This document shows, one piece after another, positions 1-8,500 of a stretch of 32,884 nucleotides of DNA. The notes under the pieces are model-generated. The model was given only the letters and a program-made list of their open reading frames with translations, searched no databases and was not told where the DNA came from. Origin of the DNA: Thermodesulfobacteriota bacterium (GTDB lineage: Bacteria > Desulfobacterota > WTBG01 > CAIYCZ01 > CAIRTM01); contig JANQFE010000155.1 in assembly GCA_028278025.1 (NCBI GenBank), positions 1 to 32,884 on the forward strand, read 5' to 3'. How positions within the stretch are numbered: the stretch's first letter is position 1; each line of letters begins with the position of its first letter. The translations under genes and the position numbers were made by a program.

Positions 1-99
1 AATCTGAAATTCAAATCGATGCAGGTCTTTTTTCTTTGTAACATATTAAATTTATTCCTGTTTTGACGTTTTTTTAGAAAAACGTTGGGACACTACTGA

Positions 100-159
100 T
101 ATAAAATAAAGGATGAAGATAAATATTATGAATTTTCTATACCAAAGAAAAACGGAGGC
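100..159 (+). pseudogene. Orphaned N-terminal coding stretch of the retron RT
   Basis: In the RT frame this stretch reads YKIKDEDKYYEFSIPKKNGG, which matches the conserved N-terminal block of Ec67-type RTs (…YxxFxIPKKxxGVRxIxAP). It has no start codon and is preceded by stops at 97-99 (TGA) and 64-66 (TGA). In the next frame, 78-98 reads KNVGTLL, which could be the preceding residues if one base were gained near 99, but that frame is closed by a TAG at 75-77. Either several lesions or a genuine truncation removed the first ~35-40 residues. No msr-msd RNA can be recognised in the first 100 bases; it would lie further upstream or is lost. Confidence 0.6.
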
Positions 160-1767
160 GTGCGACAGATTAAAGCTCCCATTGATCAATTAAAAAAGCT
201 GCAAAGACGATTAGCAGGTTTGCTGAACCAATGCTTTGATGAAATCAATAAAAAAGGAAAACAGAAAAAATCAATTTCACATGGTTTTAGAAAAAAGCAT
301 TCCATCATAACCAATGCTAATAAACACAAAAATAAACGCCATGTGTTTAACATTGATTTAGAGGACTTTTTTCCATCAATTCATTTTGGTCGGATTCAAG
401 GCTTTTTTATAAAAAATTCACATTTTCAGTTGGAACCTGAAGTTGCTATAACTATAGCCCAAATCGCTTGTCACGATAAAGTGCTGCCGCAAGGAAGCCC
501 ATGCTCTCCTATCATTTCAAATCTTATCGGACACCTTTTGGATATTCGAATGGTGAATTTGGCGAAGAAAACAAAATGCACCTATTCACGATATGCCGAT
601 GATTTAACCTTTTCCACTAACAAGAAAGAATTCTCACCTAAAATTGCTATAAAGGTTGAAGGCAATGGAAATGAATGGATTCCGGGAAACGACTTAATAA
701 AAGAGATAGAAAAGGTCAAATTTAGAATTAATAAGAAAAAAGTATCAATGCAGCACAAAACCGCTCGACAAACTGCAACCGGGCTAGTAGTGAATAAAAA
801 AGTAAATATAAAAAAGGAATATTATAAAAAAGCACGATCAATGTGCCATTCTCTGTTCGAAACAGACGCTTTTTACCTTGACAAAAAACTTGCAGAAGAA
901 AGCGAGGAATTGGAGGAAGTTTCAACGTCTCATACTGGTACATCCAAAAGCACTGAGCCAAAATCTGATGAATTTGTGTTTGGGACGTTAAATCAATTAG
1001 ACGGCATTTTGAGCTTTATTTACCATGTGAAAAAAGGCCATGACAGCCGTAAATTCACTACAAAAAGATATAAGCCTACCGCGATCCTGAAACTGTATAG
1101 ACAGTTTTTGTTTTACAAACATTTTTTTTCTTTAAACCTGCCATTAATTATCTGCGAGGGCAAAACTGACATTATTTATTTGAGATGCGCTTTAAGACAG
1201 CTAATAGATAAGTACCCTGAGTTTATCGAAAGAAAAAATGGAGACTATAAGTTCAAAATTCGTTTCTTAAATCTTTCTGCAAATTTTAAGGACGTTTTCT
1301 CTGTCTCCGCGGGCACCCCTGGTTTGGCGTCATTAATTGAGCTATACCAAGAATACATGAAGCCATTTAAAGGTGCGGGGAAAAAACAACCGGTCATCAT
1401 GCTGGTCGATAACGATGATGGAGCGAAGGACATTAAAGGAAAGCTTAAGGATAAAGATTTTACCAAGCCATTTATATACCATCTTGAAAATCTGTATTTA
1501 GTGCCTGTTCCCTTCGCAGAGGGCAGTACAAAGACGGCAATAGAAGATTTATTTGAAAAAAGCCTTCTTGAGATCAAAGTTGATGGTAAAACATTCAATA
1601 GGAATGATAAAATTGATCCAGAAAAGGAGTATGGAAAAATGGTTTTTGCTAAAAAAGTGGTGGAAGCCAAACAGGAAAATATCAATTTTAGTACTTTTGA
1701 ACAAATCTTGGATCGATTTAAAGGTGTGATCGAGAACTATAAGAGCAAAATGGAATCTGCGGCATAG
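160..1767 (+). CDS. Retron reverse transcriptase fused to TOPRIM domain (Ec67/Eco2-like), 5' end broken
   Basis: Retron RTs reverse-transcribe part of a neighbouring structured RNA into msDNA; RT-TOPRIM fusions of the Ec67 type act in anti-phage defence. Numbering from the GTG at 160: the retron NAxxH motif is at 52-56 (NANKH), LPQGSPCSP at 109-117, the catalytic YADD at 135-138, and the Y-region TG motif at 207-208. After a variable linker comes a TOPRIM domain with the Glu of CEGKTD (E333) and the acidic cluster VDNDD (416-420). The pattern follows what I remember of the Ec67 RT almost to the C-terminus. The GTG start is doubtful: GGAGG lies only one base before it, and conserved sequence (YYEFSIPKKNGG) continues in frame back to 100, where no ATG, GTG or TTG occurs before a TGA at 97-99. 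Ec67 RT has roughly 55 to 60 residues before the position of this GTG. The gene is probably frameshifted or truncated at its 5' end. Family assignment is firm; functionality is doubtful. Confidence 0.9.
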   Translation: MRQIKAPIDQLKKLQRRLAGLLNQCFDEINKKGKQKKSISHGFRKKHSIITNANKHKNKRHVFNIDLEDFFPSIHFGRIQGFFIKNSHFQLEPEVAITIAQIACHDKVLPQGSPCSPIISNLIGHLLDIRMVNLAKKTKCTYSRYADDLTFSTNKKEFSPKIAIKVEGNGNEWIPGNDLIKEIEKVKFRINKKKVSMQHKTARQTATGLVVNKKVNIKKEYYKKARSMCHSLFETDAFYLDKKLAEESEELEEVSTSHTGTSKSTEPKSDEFVFGTLNQLDGILSFIYHVKKGHDSRKFTTKRYKPTAILKLYRQFLFYKHFFSLNLPLIICEGKTDIIYLRCALRQLIDKYPEFIERKNGDYKFKIRFLNLSANFKDVFSVSAGTPGLASLIELYQEYMKPFKGAGKKQPVIMLVDNDDGAKDIKGKLKDKDFTKPFIYHLENLYLVPVPFAEGSTKTAIEDLFEKSLLEIKVDGKTFNRNDKIDPEKEYGKMVFAKKVVEAKQENINFSTFEQILDRFKGVIENYKSKMESAA

Positions 1768-1778
1768 ACAGTTCGTAG

Positions 1779-1806
1779 GTTGGAATGAGTGAAACCGAAT
1801 TCCGAC
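1779..1806 (+). terminator. Stem-loop just after the retron RT gene
   Basis: GTTGGAAT (1779-1786) pairs with ATTCCGAC (1799-1806) around a 12-base loop: an 8-bp stem with one G.U pair, 12 bases past the RT stop. There is no T-run after it, so it may stabilise the 3' end or be one of the short dispersed palindromes found between genes in many bacteria, rather than a classical Rho-independent terminator. The stretch from here to the IS (about 1810-1970) is AT-rich and holds no gene that I can see. Confidence 0.35.
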
Positions 1807-1990
1807 AATTGATTCAGCTTAGACATAATCAAATAAAGTTACATACACTATCGTCGGCTTTCACTCCGTTATAGTCGACATACAGACAAGCTATGTGTCA
1901 AAAAAAATGAGTTCATTTGATTCATTGATAGCTAAAACTTTAAAAATTTTAATTTATACAATATTTTCGTCGTTACTGAAAAAGTGGTTT

Positions 1991-3340
1991 TTAAGCAGCA
2001 AACGAAACCGATTTGGCGGTCAGACCAAAACGGTTTTGGCTTTTTTGACCCCAAAAGAGCCACTTAAAAATGAGTAAAAAGAAAGCCCTGAGCAGCTTTC
2101 TCACATTGTAACCACACCCGGACAGAATCGCATTGATCCGATCACCCTCTTTGCCATGCAGCAGGTTTCGATCCATTCTGTTTTCTGCCTTGAGATGCCC
2201 GAACATCGGCTCTATAGCTGCCCGCCTTCTGTACCACCTCCATCCGGACCTGCTCATGCTTTTCTTCCTGCGCCCTACTACATGAATCTGTGTGCCGTCA
2301 ATCTTTGTGGTATTGCCTCTATAGCCTCTATCGCAGTATGCATTATCGGGTTGCCAACCCAGTATCCATTTGGCTTGTTTCAGTGCTGCTTGCAGCGTGT
2401 GCCCATCATAGGGATTCCCGTGAACGGCATTGATTCCTACGATCCAGTTACTCCTTGACGTACTGACCATTGATACCTTACAGCCAAACTCATAGGGCTT
2501 GTGGGCTTTGCCTTTGGCGATACACTCAACCTCCGGGGCGTGGATGCTGTAGAGTTTGCCCTTGTCATGACGCTGCTGTTTTAATAGGCGCTGGGCCAGC
2601 TCAAGCTGTTTTTGCAGGGCCTCATCCGGCGTGGCGGCTTTGCGCTGAATATCCCGGCTCACACGCCCCAGATAGGTTTTCAGTTTCTTGGTCTCACGCT
2701 GCGCTCGCTTCATCTGTCGCGCATGTCGGTACCGGCCCTGCCGGGCAAGTGCTTTCTTGCCAACTCGCTCATAGCTTTGTCGAAGCTCTATACCACGCTG
2801 CTTTGCCGCGCGCACCAAAGCTCTGAGCATCTTGTAGTACAACCGCCCATCGGTTGGAAACGCGATTGCTTTCTCCTGCACCGTCGTATCAACATTAACT
2901 CGCCCGGCATCTCCTCGCGTGATCAGCTTACCCCGTTTGGCCGTTTCTACCGTCTCCTTTAACAGCTTTTCCATGCCTTCTGCCCCCACTCGTTTGCGCC
3001 ACCTGGTCAATGAGCTTGGATCTATGGGCAGCTCATGTTGAAAATACTCAAACCCACAAAAATACTGCCAGTAGGGATTCTCCAGAAACCGCTCCACCAC
3101 GCTTTCATCGCTTTGGCTGTAGGTGTACTTCAGATAGTGCAGCCCTACCAGTAACCGAATTGACTTGCCGGGCCGACCCACGTTCTCCTCATACAACGAC
3201 CCGAATTCCTGTTCAAACACACTCCAGTCTATCTTCTGTGACAGCTGATACAGCGGGTGTTCCCGGTTTATTATCTGTTCCAGCCGGGTCCTGAACAGCG
3301 GGGCTTGTTTGCCTCTTTTTTTGTTGTTTTTAGGCTGCAT
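1991..3340 (-). CDS. IS5/IS1182-like transposase
   Basis: This 449-residue transposase catalyses cut-and-paste movement of the surrounding insertion sequence. The N-terminal part (about residues 10-130, with RPGKSIRLLVGLHYLKY and DPSSLTRWRKRVG) is the DUF772-type domain of IS5/IS1182 transposases. The catalytic DDE core follows, with DTTVQEKAI around residue 150 (first Asp), AYCDRGYRG in the middle (second Asp) and RRAAIEPMFGHLK near the C-terminus (Glu). A basic, coiled-coil-like insert (about 190-255) separates the first Asp from the rest. The ATG at 3340 begins MQPKNNKKRGKQ, a plausible DNA-binding start. The frame is uninterrupted and spans nearly the whole element. The family call is firm; the subgroup is not. 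Confidence 0.9.
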   Translation of the reverse strand: MQPKNNKKRGKQAPLFRTRLEQIINREHPLYQLSQKIDWSVFEQEFGSLYEENVGRPGKSIRLLVGLHYLKYTYSQSDESVVERFLENPYWQYFCGFEYFQHELPIDPSSLTRWRKRVGAEGMEKLLKETVETAKRGKLITRGDAGRVNVDTTVQEKAIAFPTDGRLYYKMLRALVRAAKQRGIELRQSYERVGKKALARQGRYRHARQMKRAQRETKKLKTYLGRVSRDIQRKAATPDEALQKQLELAQRLLKQQRHDKGKLYSIHAPEVECIAKGKAHKPYEFGCKVSMVSTSRSNWIVGINAVHGNPYDGHTLQAALKQAKWILGWQPDNAYCDRGYRGNTTKIDGTQIHVVGRRKKSMSRSGWRWYRRRAAIEPMFGHLKAENRMDRNLLHGKEGDRINAILSGCGYNVRKLLRAFFLLIFKWLFWGQKSQNRFGLTAKSVSFAA

Positions 3341-3341
3341 A

Positions 3342-3384
3342 AATCACCAGTTTCTTGAGGTTATTACTGCCTTTTCTGGTGATT
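3342..3384. repeat. Inverted repeat upstream of the transposase start
   Basis: AATCACCAG (3342-3350) and CTGGTGATT (3376-3384) are perfect 9-bp arms around a 25-bp spacer, immediately upstream of the transposase ATG and inside the right end of the insertion sequence. It could be a transposase-binding or repression site, or a hairpin in the mRNA leader that limits translation of read-through transcripts; the sequence alone does not decide. Confidence 0.5.
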
Positions 3385-3420
3385 ATGCCACAGCCTTTTT
3401 CTCAATAAAAGCTGTTATCT

Positions 3421-3780
3421 CAACGTGTTGGCTTTTTTTCAAGGGCGACTGCGTTAGATCTACTAAACCAATATAAAAAATTATTAATAACATCAAATTC
3501 AGACTGGGAAAACCCAGGACACTTCCCATATTGTTTCGTTGCTGAAATTATATTGTAACTATTAATTATTTTATGATTACTACGGTCAGGTGGGGTTTCC
3601 TTCAACCCGGCCGCTCCTTTTTCCGCACCCCCGTTTTCTACCACGTCTACAGAATACTATATGATTTGAATATGATAAATATATAATAAGTGGTATACTT
3701 TGTTCAAGGAAATTATTATTGATGGGTTAGCACTACATCTGATTTTAAGGTATTGCAATGAAAAAAAAGAGAATCAAATT
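3421..3780. other. AT-rich intergenic stretch without a convincing gene
   Basis: This stretch separates the insertion sequence from the SnoaL-like gene. A 74-codon minus-strand frame (3420-3644) has no ribosome-binding site or recognisable motif and is not called. A small hairpin, TGGGAA (3505-3510) with TTCCCA (3523-3528), is the only clear structure. A pyrimidine-rich patch around 3596-3640 differs in composition from its AT-rich surroundings and may be debris of an older insertion. Confidence 0.5.
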
Positions 3781-3820
3781 TTTTTGTGAAACATAGAACG
3801 CTGTTCAAAGTATACGTTCG
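3781..3820 (+). repeat. 40-bp leader repeat, copy A
   Basis: This segment matches 4468-4507 at 36 of 40 positions, including the block GTGAAACATAGAACGCT. It ends about six bases before the ribosome-binding site of the SnoaL-like gene. Within it GAACG (3796-3800) and CGTTC (3815-3819) form an inverted repeat with a 14-base spacer; copy B preserves the AACG/CGTT core and the spacer length. It may be a shared 5'-UTR element or a recombination boundary. Confidence 0.75.
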
Positions 3821-3840
3821 GCTTTGGAGGACTTATCGCC

Positions 3841-4260
3841 GTGAACATCGAGCAGAACAAAGAAATTATTCGGGCTTTTGTAAAGGCTATCAATGAAAGA
3901 AACTGGGAACGCCTTGATCAACTTGTCGATCCTAATTTCATCCGCCACAGTTATGCCGCACCTTCAGTGAATAGCCGGGCAGAACTGAAGGAATATCTGC
4001 ATAGCGAATTTGAAATCTTTCCCGATGGGTACGAGTCGATTGAAAACATGTTGGCGGACGAAGATAAGGTAGCCGTCCGGCACGGCTTTCGCGGCACTCA
4101 ACGTGGCCAGATGGGACCTTACCCACCATCTGGAAAGGTCATGACCGCTGACTACATTGCAATCTATCGGATTGCAGGCGGCGTCATCGTTGAGTCATGG
4201 GCGGAATGGGATAACCTGAACGGACTCATGCAACTTGGGCATTACACACCGGGTACCTAA
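3841..4260 (+). CDS. SnoaL-like / ester cyclase family protein
   Basis: The 139-residue protein belongs to the NTF2-like SnoaL fold, small alpha+beta barrels that include polyketide cyclases and many uncharacterised proteins often labelled ester cyclase. Typical features are the opening helix NKEIIRAFVKAINERNWE, the strand region LVDPNFIRHS, and the C-terminal strands that include YRIAGGVIVESWAEWD, with the conserved Trp pair. The start is GTG, with GGAGG at 3826-3830 ten bases upstream. It stands alone between the insertion sequence and the hemerythrin gene, with its own leader. The substrate cannot be inferred. Confidence 0.85.
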   Translation: MNIEQNKEIIRAFVKAINERNWERLDQLVDPNFIRHSYAAPSVNSRAELKEYLHSEFEIFPDGYESIENMLADEDKVAVRHGFRGTQRGQMGPYPPSGKVMTADYIAIYRIAGGVIVESWAEWDNLNGLMQLGHYTPGT

Positions 4261-4436
4261 ATCGGTAGCCGGAGATCTTCCTCCTCCAGCTCCACACCAC
4301 TTAGTCTCCAGCTGATCGTAACTATATGAAATTACTATAACATTTTCCATTTTTTATCAAACTACGTCACGCAACGTTCTTTTTCCTTTAATATAATTAT
4401 TAATTATAAAAAATTGATCTATTTGTACCATTTTTA

Positions 4437-4466
4437 TTGACAAGCATAATTTATAAGATATATAAA
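4437..4466 (+). promoter_or_regulatory. Sigma-70 promoter for the hemerythrin gene
   Basis: TTGACA (4437-4442) and TATAAA (4461-4466) are separated by 18 bp; an alternative -10, TATATA (4459-4464), gives 16 bp. Transcription would start near 4472, so the 40-bp repeat (copy B) would form the very 5' end of the mRNA. The match to consensus is good; there is no experimental support. Confidence 0.55.
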
Positions 4467-4467
4467 T

Positions 4468-4507
4468 TTTTTGTGAAACATAGAACGCTATTCAATATAT
4501 ACGTTTG
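4468..4507 (+). repeat. 40-bp leader repeat, copy B
   Basis: Second copy of the element at 3781-3820, 36 of 40 bases identical. It lies between the predicted promoter and the AGGAGG of the hemerythrin gene. The conserved inverted repeat AACG (4484-4487) / CGTT (4502-4505) has the same 14-base spacing as copy A. It is placed identically relative to an unrelated gene, which argues for a portable leader or cassette junction. Confidence 0.75.
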
Positions 4508-4524
4508 TGCAAAAGGAGGACATA

Positions 4525-4932
4525 ATGGAACAGATCACCTGGACTGAAGACTTCAGCGTTGGCATTGCAAGGATTGACGAGCAACACAAGCGGCTCATTC
4601 AGATGATCAACCGTCTTATAGCGGAACCACAGACGACAACCAAATCTGAGACGGTTTCGGACCTACTGAACGATATGACGAACTACGCGTTCGAGCATTT
4701 TGCAACAGAAGAAGAGCTGATGCGAGAGCACAACTACCCACATCTGGAAGAACACGTTGCTCAGCATCGCGCTTTTCGGAAGAAAACTGTAGACTTCTGC
4801 TCGGCTACAATGCTTGATGTTGAGGCCGTGCCGGAGACTATGCTTTACTACCTTCGTGACTGGCTCGTAGAGCATATACTCAAAAGTGATATGGCATTCA
4901 AACCATTTTTCCGTGAGCAGATGGTAGATTAG
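4525..4932 (+). CDS. Bacteriohemerythrin
   Basis: A 135-residue single-domain hemerythrin, a four-helix bundle that binds O2 at a non-haem di-iron site and serves in O2 sensing, storage or delivery in microaerophiles and anaerobes. All iron ligands are visible: DEQHKRL (His), FEHFATEEELM (His and Glu), HLEEHVAQH (two His) and LVEHILKSD (His and Asp). The opening WTEDFSVGIARIDEQH is the family signature. The ATG at 4525 is preferred over the in-frame GTG at 4507 because AGGAGG (4514-4519) sits five bases before it. It is monocistronic behind the promoter and leader repeat. Confidence 0.95.
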   Translation: MEQITWTEDFSVGIARIDEQHKRLIQMINRLIAEPQTTTKSETVSDLLNDMTNYAFEHFATEEELMREHNYPHLEEHVAQHRAFRKKTVDFCSATMLDVEAVPETMLYYLRDWLVEHILKSDMAFKPFFREQMVD

Positions 4933-5026
4933 ATCGCGACCAATCGGTTGCAACGGACGACGTTCCACCGCCGCTGAACTGAAGGCTTAAAGCATAAGGT
5001 ATAAATAAAATATTTTTTATACTCCA

Positions 5027-5563
5027 CTATTCCCGCCAATACTCAAGCTTATTTAACGCATCAGCACAAATGACCTTTCCGTTAACAGAGCCAATCACGT
5101 CAGGACGCAGAGCTTGAACCATCCAGGCATCTGCATGTTCATCCGGGATAGGATATGGTGCCTCAAATCCGAGACGGCCTGCCGGTTTGAAGCCATGGCG
5201 GGGATAGTATTCAGGGTGTCCGAGCACGAATACCAGATCAACCCATGATTTAGACAAAAGCTGTAGTCCTCTTTCAATAAGCTTACCACCAATCCCCTGC
5301 TTTTGAGAATCAGGTACTATGGCCAGAGGAGCTAAAATTACAAGCGATGCTTTAGTTTGATTTTTTTCGAGACGTGCCTTGGTAAATAGAATATGTCCAA
5401 CAGCCCTGTCCTTTACAAAGGCAAGCAGGGACAAAACAGGTTTTGCGCTGGGATCTTCTAAAAGCTGCCTCACCAGCTCAGCCTCCACATCATGCCCAAA
5501 TGCTTCCCGTTCTACAAACAATACTTCGTCCAGTTCTAAATCCGAAGCTTCTCTTATATACAT
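5027..5563 (-). CDS. GNAT-family N-acetyltransferase (YhbS-like)
   Basis: The 178-residue protein has the GNAT fold, which transfers an acetyl group from acetyl-CoA to an amine. The acetyl-CoA-binding stretch is APLAIVPDSQKQGIGGKLIE (about 80-99), a good Q/RxxGxG/A motif. The later VLGHPEYYPRHGFKPAG block is characteristic of the YhbS branch. Substrate is unknown. It ends convergently to the hemerythrin gene and starts 15 bases after the end of the large RCC1-repeat gene on the same strand; whether they are co-transcribed is unclear. Confidence 0.9.
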   Translation of the reverse strand: MYIREASDLELDEVLFVEREAFGHDVEAELVRQLLEDPSAKPVLSLLAFVKDRAVGHILFTKARLEKNQTKASLVILAPLAIVPDSQKQGIGGKLIERGLQLLSKSWVDLVFVLGHPEYYPRHGFKPAGRLGFEAPYPIPDEHADAWMVQALRPDVIGSVNGKVICADALNKLEYWRE

Positions 5564-5577
5564 TTAGCATCTCATCC

Positions 5578-8500
5578 TTACTCATCTACTTTCAAGCCAA
5601 GGCCATGCAGCCATTGAGTGTCCTGGAAATCGGATCTGAGGTTAATAAGGCTTTTCTGAAGTCTCTGGTCAGCAGCCAATATCAGCTCATCAATTAAAGC
5701 CAGTCCCTCCTGAATAACATCCTCAGATATAACCGTGTGCCGGCTTGTCACAAGCTCCTGCAGATGTGGCCTTGCTTGCTGAATAAAGTTCTTTATCTTC
5801 TCCAGCAGCAAAGTCTCGGTAAGTAAAATTGACTGGATGTCCTGCACATGTGCATAATAATCTCGGGCATGCTCCGCTCCCCGTTTGTCCTGTGAAAGTA
5901 TTTCATCACGCAAAGCATACAGCATATTCACAAGTGCTTCATCTCCAGCAGCAATTGTTTGTGAAGCACACTCAGGTTCAAACTGTGCCGTTAGTCTGAG
6001 ATCATCAGTCATGCTGACAGCACAATAGGTTGAAAACCCGCAGGCATCATTGTCCCAGCCGGCAAATGTAAAGCCTTCCCGCGGCACCGCGGTCAGCACT
6101 ACCGGTGTCTCTTCGTTATATGCTTCGGAGCAGTCTCCCGGGCAGTCGACCCCATCGGCTGTAACCATGCCGCCGAAAAACGGGCGTGCCCTGGCCCTCA
6201 GACTATATTGTGTATAGGATTCAACACATTTACCGCTCAGCGGCACCTCAAGCACAGCAGTGTCAGGATCATTTGATGATACTGCCAGGCTGGCAGTCTT
6301 TGCGCCGGTTGTACCGGACGCAAAGGATACTGCAACCGTGCAGTTTTGAGACTGTTCCAGGATCTGCCCTGAGCAGGTATCACTGTTTATCTGAAAATCA
6401 GCAGCATCAGTACCGCTGACAGAGACTGAGGCTATCTGCAGGCCGGTCGTACCAGTGCTTACAAGGCTGATGACTTCCTCCTCCGATGATGTGCTGAGCA
6501 GCTGTATGCCAAAATAAAGCTCATCGGTGTTATCCGGCAGTACCACGCTAATGTTGGCCGGACTCTCGGTGGTAAACTGCCAGCTGTATTCTGACGCAAG
6601 GGCGTTGCCGGCTTTATCCTTAACCGCGGTGGTAAGCCGGGCAGTGTAGGTTGTAGAATGGCTTAACGGTGATGTCGGGACATAATAGGCCTTCTGCATC
6701 TCTTCATCATAATAGACACTGGCTGTGACCCCATCAACAATAAAGCTGTCTGCTGTTAGTGTGTCTGCATCCATTGACTCTGAAAAAATTGCCGTAACTG
6801 TCGGGCTGTATGCTGTAGTGTCACCATTACCTGACGTTTCAGCAATATGAACACTGCCGGCACCGGCTTCAGGATATGTTTCACTAACCTCCGGTGGAGT
6901 GCTGTCAGAGGTACTGGGATTTACTGTGATGATAACCCTGGCAGGATCGCTTATCTCCTGTCCGCTACTGACGTTAAAATAGAACTCATCCTGCCCGCTG
7001 AACTCTTCCATTGAGGTATAGGTGACGCTGGGCGGGGTGCCTGTCAGCGTGCCGTAACCGGGTCTTTCCGTTATCTCGTACACTAACGTTCCTCTACCGG
7101 TATCCCTACCCGAAAGCGTTATGGCAACGGATGCGCCTGCGGTTGTTTCAATTGATTGGGGGATAGCGGCTATTGAAGCAATGACATTTACCACCGGATT
7201 GGTGGGGGTAATCTCCGGTACGCTCGGAAAATGCACATCCGCGAAGTTAACCACCTCGGTGCCGCCGCTAAGATCCTCCCGGGCCTTGATACTGAATGAT
7301 ACCTCGCCCTGACCGCCAGAGGGCACCTCACCGATCTCCCAGACCAGCTGCCGGGTATCCTCAGAAAACTCCCCGCCATCCTCTATCACAAGAGTAGCTT
7401 CATCAAGCTCGCTGCAGAGCTCATCCAAGACGAAAACATCATAGGCTGTGGCCTCGCCTTCATTTTCATACTCTATCGTGTAGGAGAGCTCCTGCCCCGG
7501 CAGGATGTCTCCGCCGGCATCAACATGCTTGGCATTGGGGTCGTGCGCTACTATTACCTCCGCGTCGACCGCGGTCATATTGCGCTCACAAATCTGTTCT
7601 TCTACAGATAGTTTTTTCAGAACCCTCTTTGTACCTTTGCATGGAAACACACAGTGGGGCGACGGCTCCCAGACGCATTTTCCATTCGGACAGGCTTCCT
7701 GGGTTTCTTTTTTGGTATATTTGGAACCACCCAGATCTACCGCTACACAACGCTCGATAAGTACCGCTTGTACACCTATACCGTAGAACGCATGGTCTAA
7801 TTTATCTTGTGAAGGACCACAGGATAAACGATTCTCCCCGCACTCATATGACGTAGAATCAACCGCACAATCATACAAACATTTCCGGACAACATTGCCC
7901 CAGATATTGCCTTTTCTGCCCAGCCTTATTTTCCGTCTATGATCCTTAAAGTAAAGGCCTGCGCATTCGGCACACTGTTCAGCGGCAAGCTTTTTAGCTT
8001 CAGCATCCGTTCGCTTCAGAAGGGTCTGACAGTGTATACAGGGATATCTCCTGCGTCCTTTCCATTCATCTCGTATATAATTAAGCCATGTTTTATCACT
8101 GAACATTATACAATTATGAATACACACAGACTTCTGAGGGCTGCTGCTCAGCGCCCATGACCCCCATGACTGAAAAGAGCCGTCATCTATACTGAAACGA
8201 AAGCCGCCATCATTATCAGACATTTCGTAGTTGCCGACATCATACTGTTCCATAAAGACGCTTCCCTGATTTTCGTATAAAAAGATGGGACCGTATCCGT
8301 CAGCATCGATAAGTGTCAGTATGGTAACCGTATCTCCGTTGCTGAAATCGATTTGCTGGGCCACATTGCCAAAAACATGGTCCTGCTGCAAAGCTGTATC
8401 CAGCATTGCTTTCAGCTCCGGATGAGATCCCAGCATCGCTGCGACTTCTGCTGTGGCTAAGTCTTTCTCAGAAGCAACTTCAACAGGCATGTATTCCAGG

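Larger units (their letters stand above)
1973..3408 (-). mobile_element. Insertion sequence, IS5/IS1182-like, about 1.4 kb
   Basis: The element carries one full-length transposase gene on the minus strand. Candidate terminal inverted repeats are TTACTGAAAAAGTGGTT (1973-1989) and the reverse complement of AGCCTTTTTCTCAATAA (3392-3408), which match at 12 of 17 positions without gaps. No target duplication was identified, so both ends are tentative. The transposase reading frame is intact, which suggests a fairly recent insertion next to the decayed retron. Confidence 0.65.

Noticed and set aside
3420..3644. 74-codon minus-strand frame
   Set aside because: No ribosome-binding site, no recognisable motif and a composition that changes midway; probably chance.
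3781..4507. Integron attC-like sites around the SnoaL-like and hemerythrin genes
   Set aside because: The repeats are alike in sequence, which attC sites are not, and no RYYYAAC…GTTRRRY pair is present; no integrase gene is in view.
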